Shown here: one piece after another, positions 6,067 to 6,356 of the stretch
How positions within the stretch are numbered: the first letter of the stretch is position 1
Layout of the letters: each line of letters starts with the position of its first letter
Origin: UBA3064 sp023258775
GTDB lineage: Bacteria > Pseudomonadota > Gammaproteobacteria > Burkholderiales > Burkholderiaceae_E
DNA: 6,356 nucleotides
Reading direction: 5' to 3'
Assembly (NCBI GenBank): GCA_044355655.1
Contig: JBIKXS010000073.1
Location: forward strand, 1 to 6,356
The notes under the pieces: generated by a model
The model's input: the letters and a program-made list of their open reading frames with translations, nothing else
Databases searched by the model: none
What the model was told of the DNA's origin: nothing
Translations under genes and position numbers: made by a program

Positions 6067-6333
6067 TTAGGCTTGAGCTGCCATGTCACGCAAACGGCCT
6101 TGGGCGAGAAAAAGCGTCAGCGCCGAACTTGTAGCAAATAGGACCCAAAAGCCGATAAATCCGAAGGTGTATGCTGCCATTGAATCGTCTGCCAGGTAGT
6201 CGTGGACCAAGCTCACATCCTGGGGATCGACCAGCGAAAACAAGATGCCATTGGCCACAATCGCTATTAAAAACGACGGCCATAAAATTTGCATCACACA
6301 GCGGCAGCCAAAACCCGGCGCTTCGCGAATCAC
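6067..6333 (-). CDS. Small two-helix inner-membrane protein, unknown function
   Basis: This 88-residue protein has two strongly hydrophobic segments, about residues 16-35 (ILWPSFLIAIVANGILFSLV) and 54-77 (AYTFGFIGFWVLFATSSALTLFLA), joined by an acidic loop containing DPQDV and YLADD, with a short C-terminal tail. It is therefore probably a two-pass inner-membrane protein. It resembles small membrane proteins of unknown function that I recall from betaproteobacteria, but I cannot name a family. The start is uncertain. GTG 6333 has AGAGGA (6346-6341) 7 bases upstream, a good ribosome-binding site. An internal ATG at residue 14 (6294) would give 75 residues and begin directly before helix 1, but lacks a clear site. 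The frame is also open upstream to the window edge, so a longer protein cannot be excluded. It converges on hslR with a 60-base gap. Confidence 0.7.
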   Translation of the reverse strand: MIREAPGFGCRCVMQILWPSFLIAIVANGILFSLVDPQDVSLVHDYLADDSMAAYTFGFIGFWVLFATSSALTLFLAQGRLRDMAAQA

Positions 6334-6356
6334 AACTTGTTCCTCTGCATCCTGCA

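Noticed and set aside
1..6356. Mobile element, CRISPR array, tRNA/rRNA or defence system
   Set aside because: No transposase, integrase, regularly spaced repeats, structured RNA gene or known defence protein is visible; nearly all of the sequence is accounted for by housekeeping-type genes.

Overview
The window looks like ordinary chromosomal DNA from a Gram-negative proteobacterium, most likely a betaproteobacterium of the Burkholderiales type. Reasons for this: base composition is moderately GC-rich; genes are tightly packed with 2 to 14 base gaps or overlaps; uvrA diverges from a YajR-like MFS transporter gene, an arrangement I recall from Burkholderia and Bordetella relatives; and an Hsp15-type S4 protein is present. 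This placement rests on remembered family and synteny patterns, not on a search. I see no mobile element, CRISPR array, rRNA, tRNA or phage gene.

Layout. (1) Positions 1-182, minus strand: the N-terminal end of an MFS transporter gene that runs off the left edge. (2) A 55-base divergent intergenic region holds a 13-bp palindrome over a -10-like box. (3) Positions 238-4447, plus strand: a three-gene block of uvrA (excinuclease subunit A), a short-chain dehydrogenase/reductase and an unrecognised helical protein. The first two overlap by ATGA and the second and third are 2 bases apart, so they are probably co-transcribed and translationally coupled. (4) Positions 4450-4944, minus strand: a MaoC-type hot-dog acyl dehydratase gene that converges on the block with a 2-base gap. 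(5) Positions 4945-5066: a divergent region containing a possible 28-codon micro-ORF whose stop overlaps the apt start. (6) Positions 5067-6006, plus strand: apt (adenine phosphoribosyltransferase), then an overlapping hslR-type gene (heat shock protein 15 family). (7) Positions 6067-6333, minus strand: a small two-helix membrane protein whose upstream region leaves the window.

Functionally this is a mixed housekeeping segment: nucleotide excision repair (UvrA), purine salvage (Apt), recycling of stalled 50S subunits (Hsp15), and two enzymes of acyl or redox metabolism with unknown substrates (SDR, MaoC). I found no convincing new multi-gene system. The points most worth following up are an apparent 20-residue in-frame gap in a usually conserved part of UvrA, the unrecognised coiled-coil protein coupled to uvrA-SDR, the palindrome at the uvrA/MFS promoter region, and the micro-ORF in front of apt.
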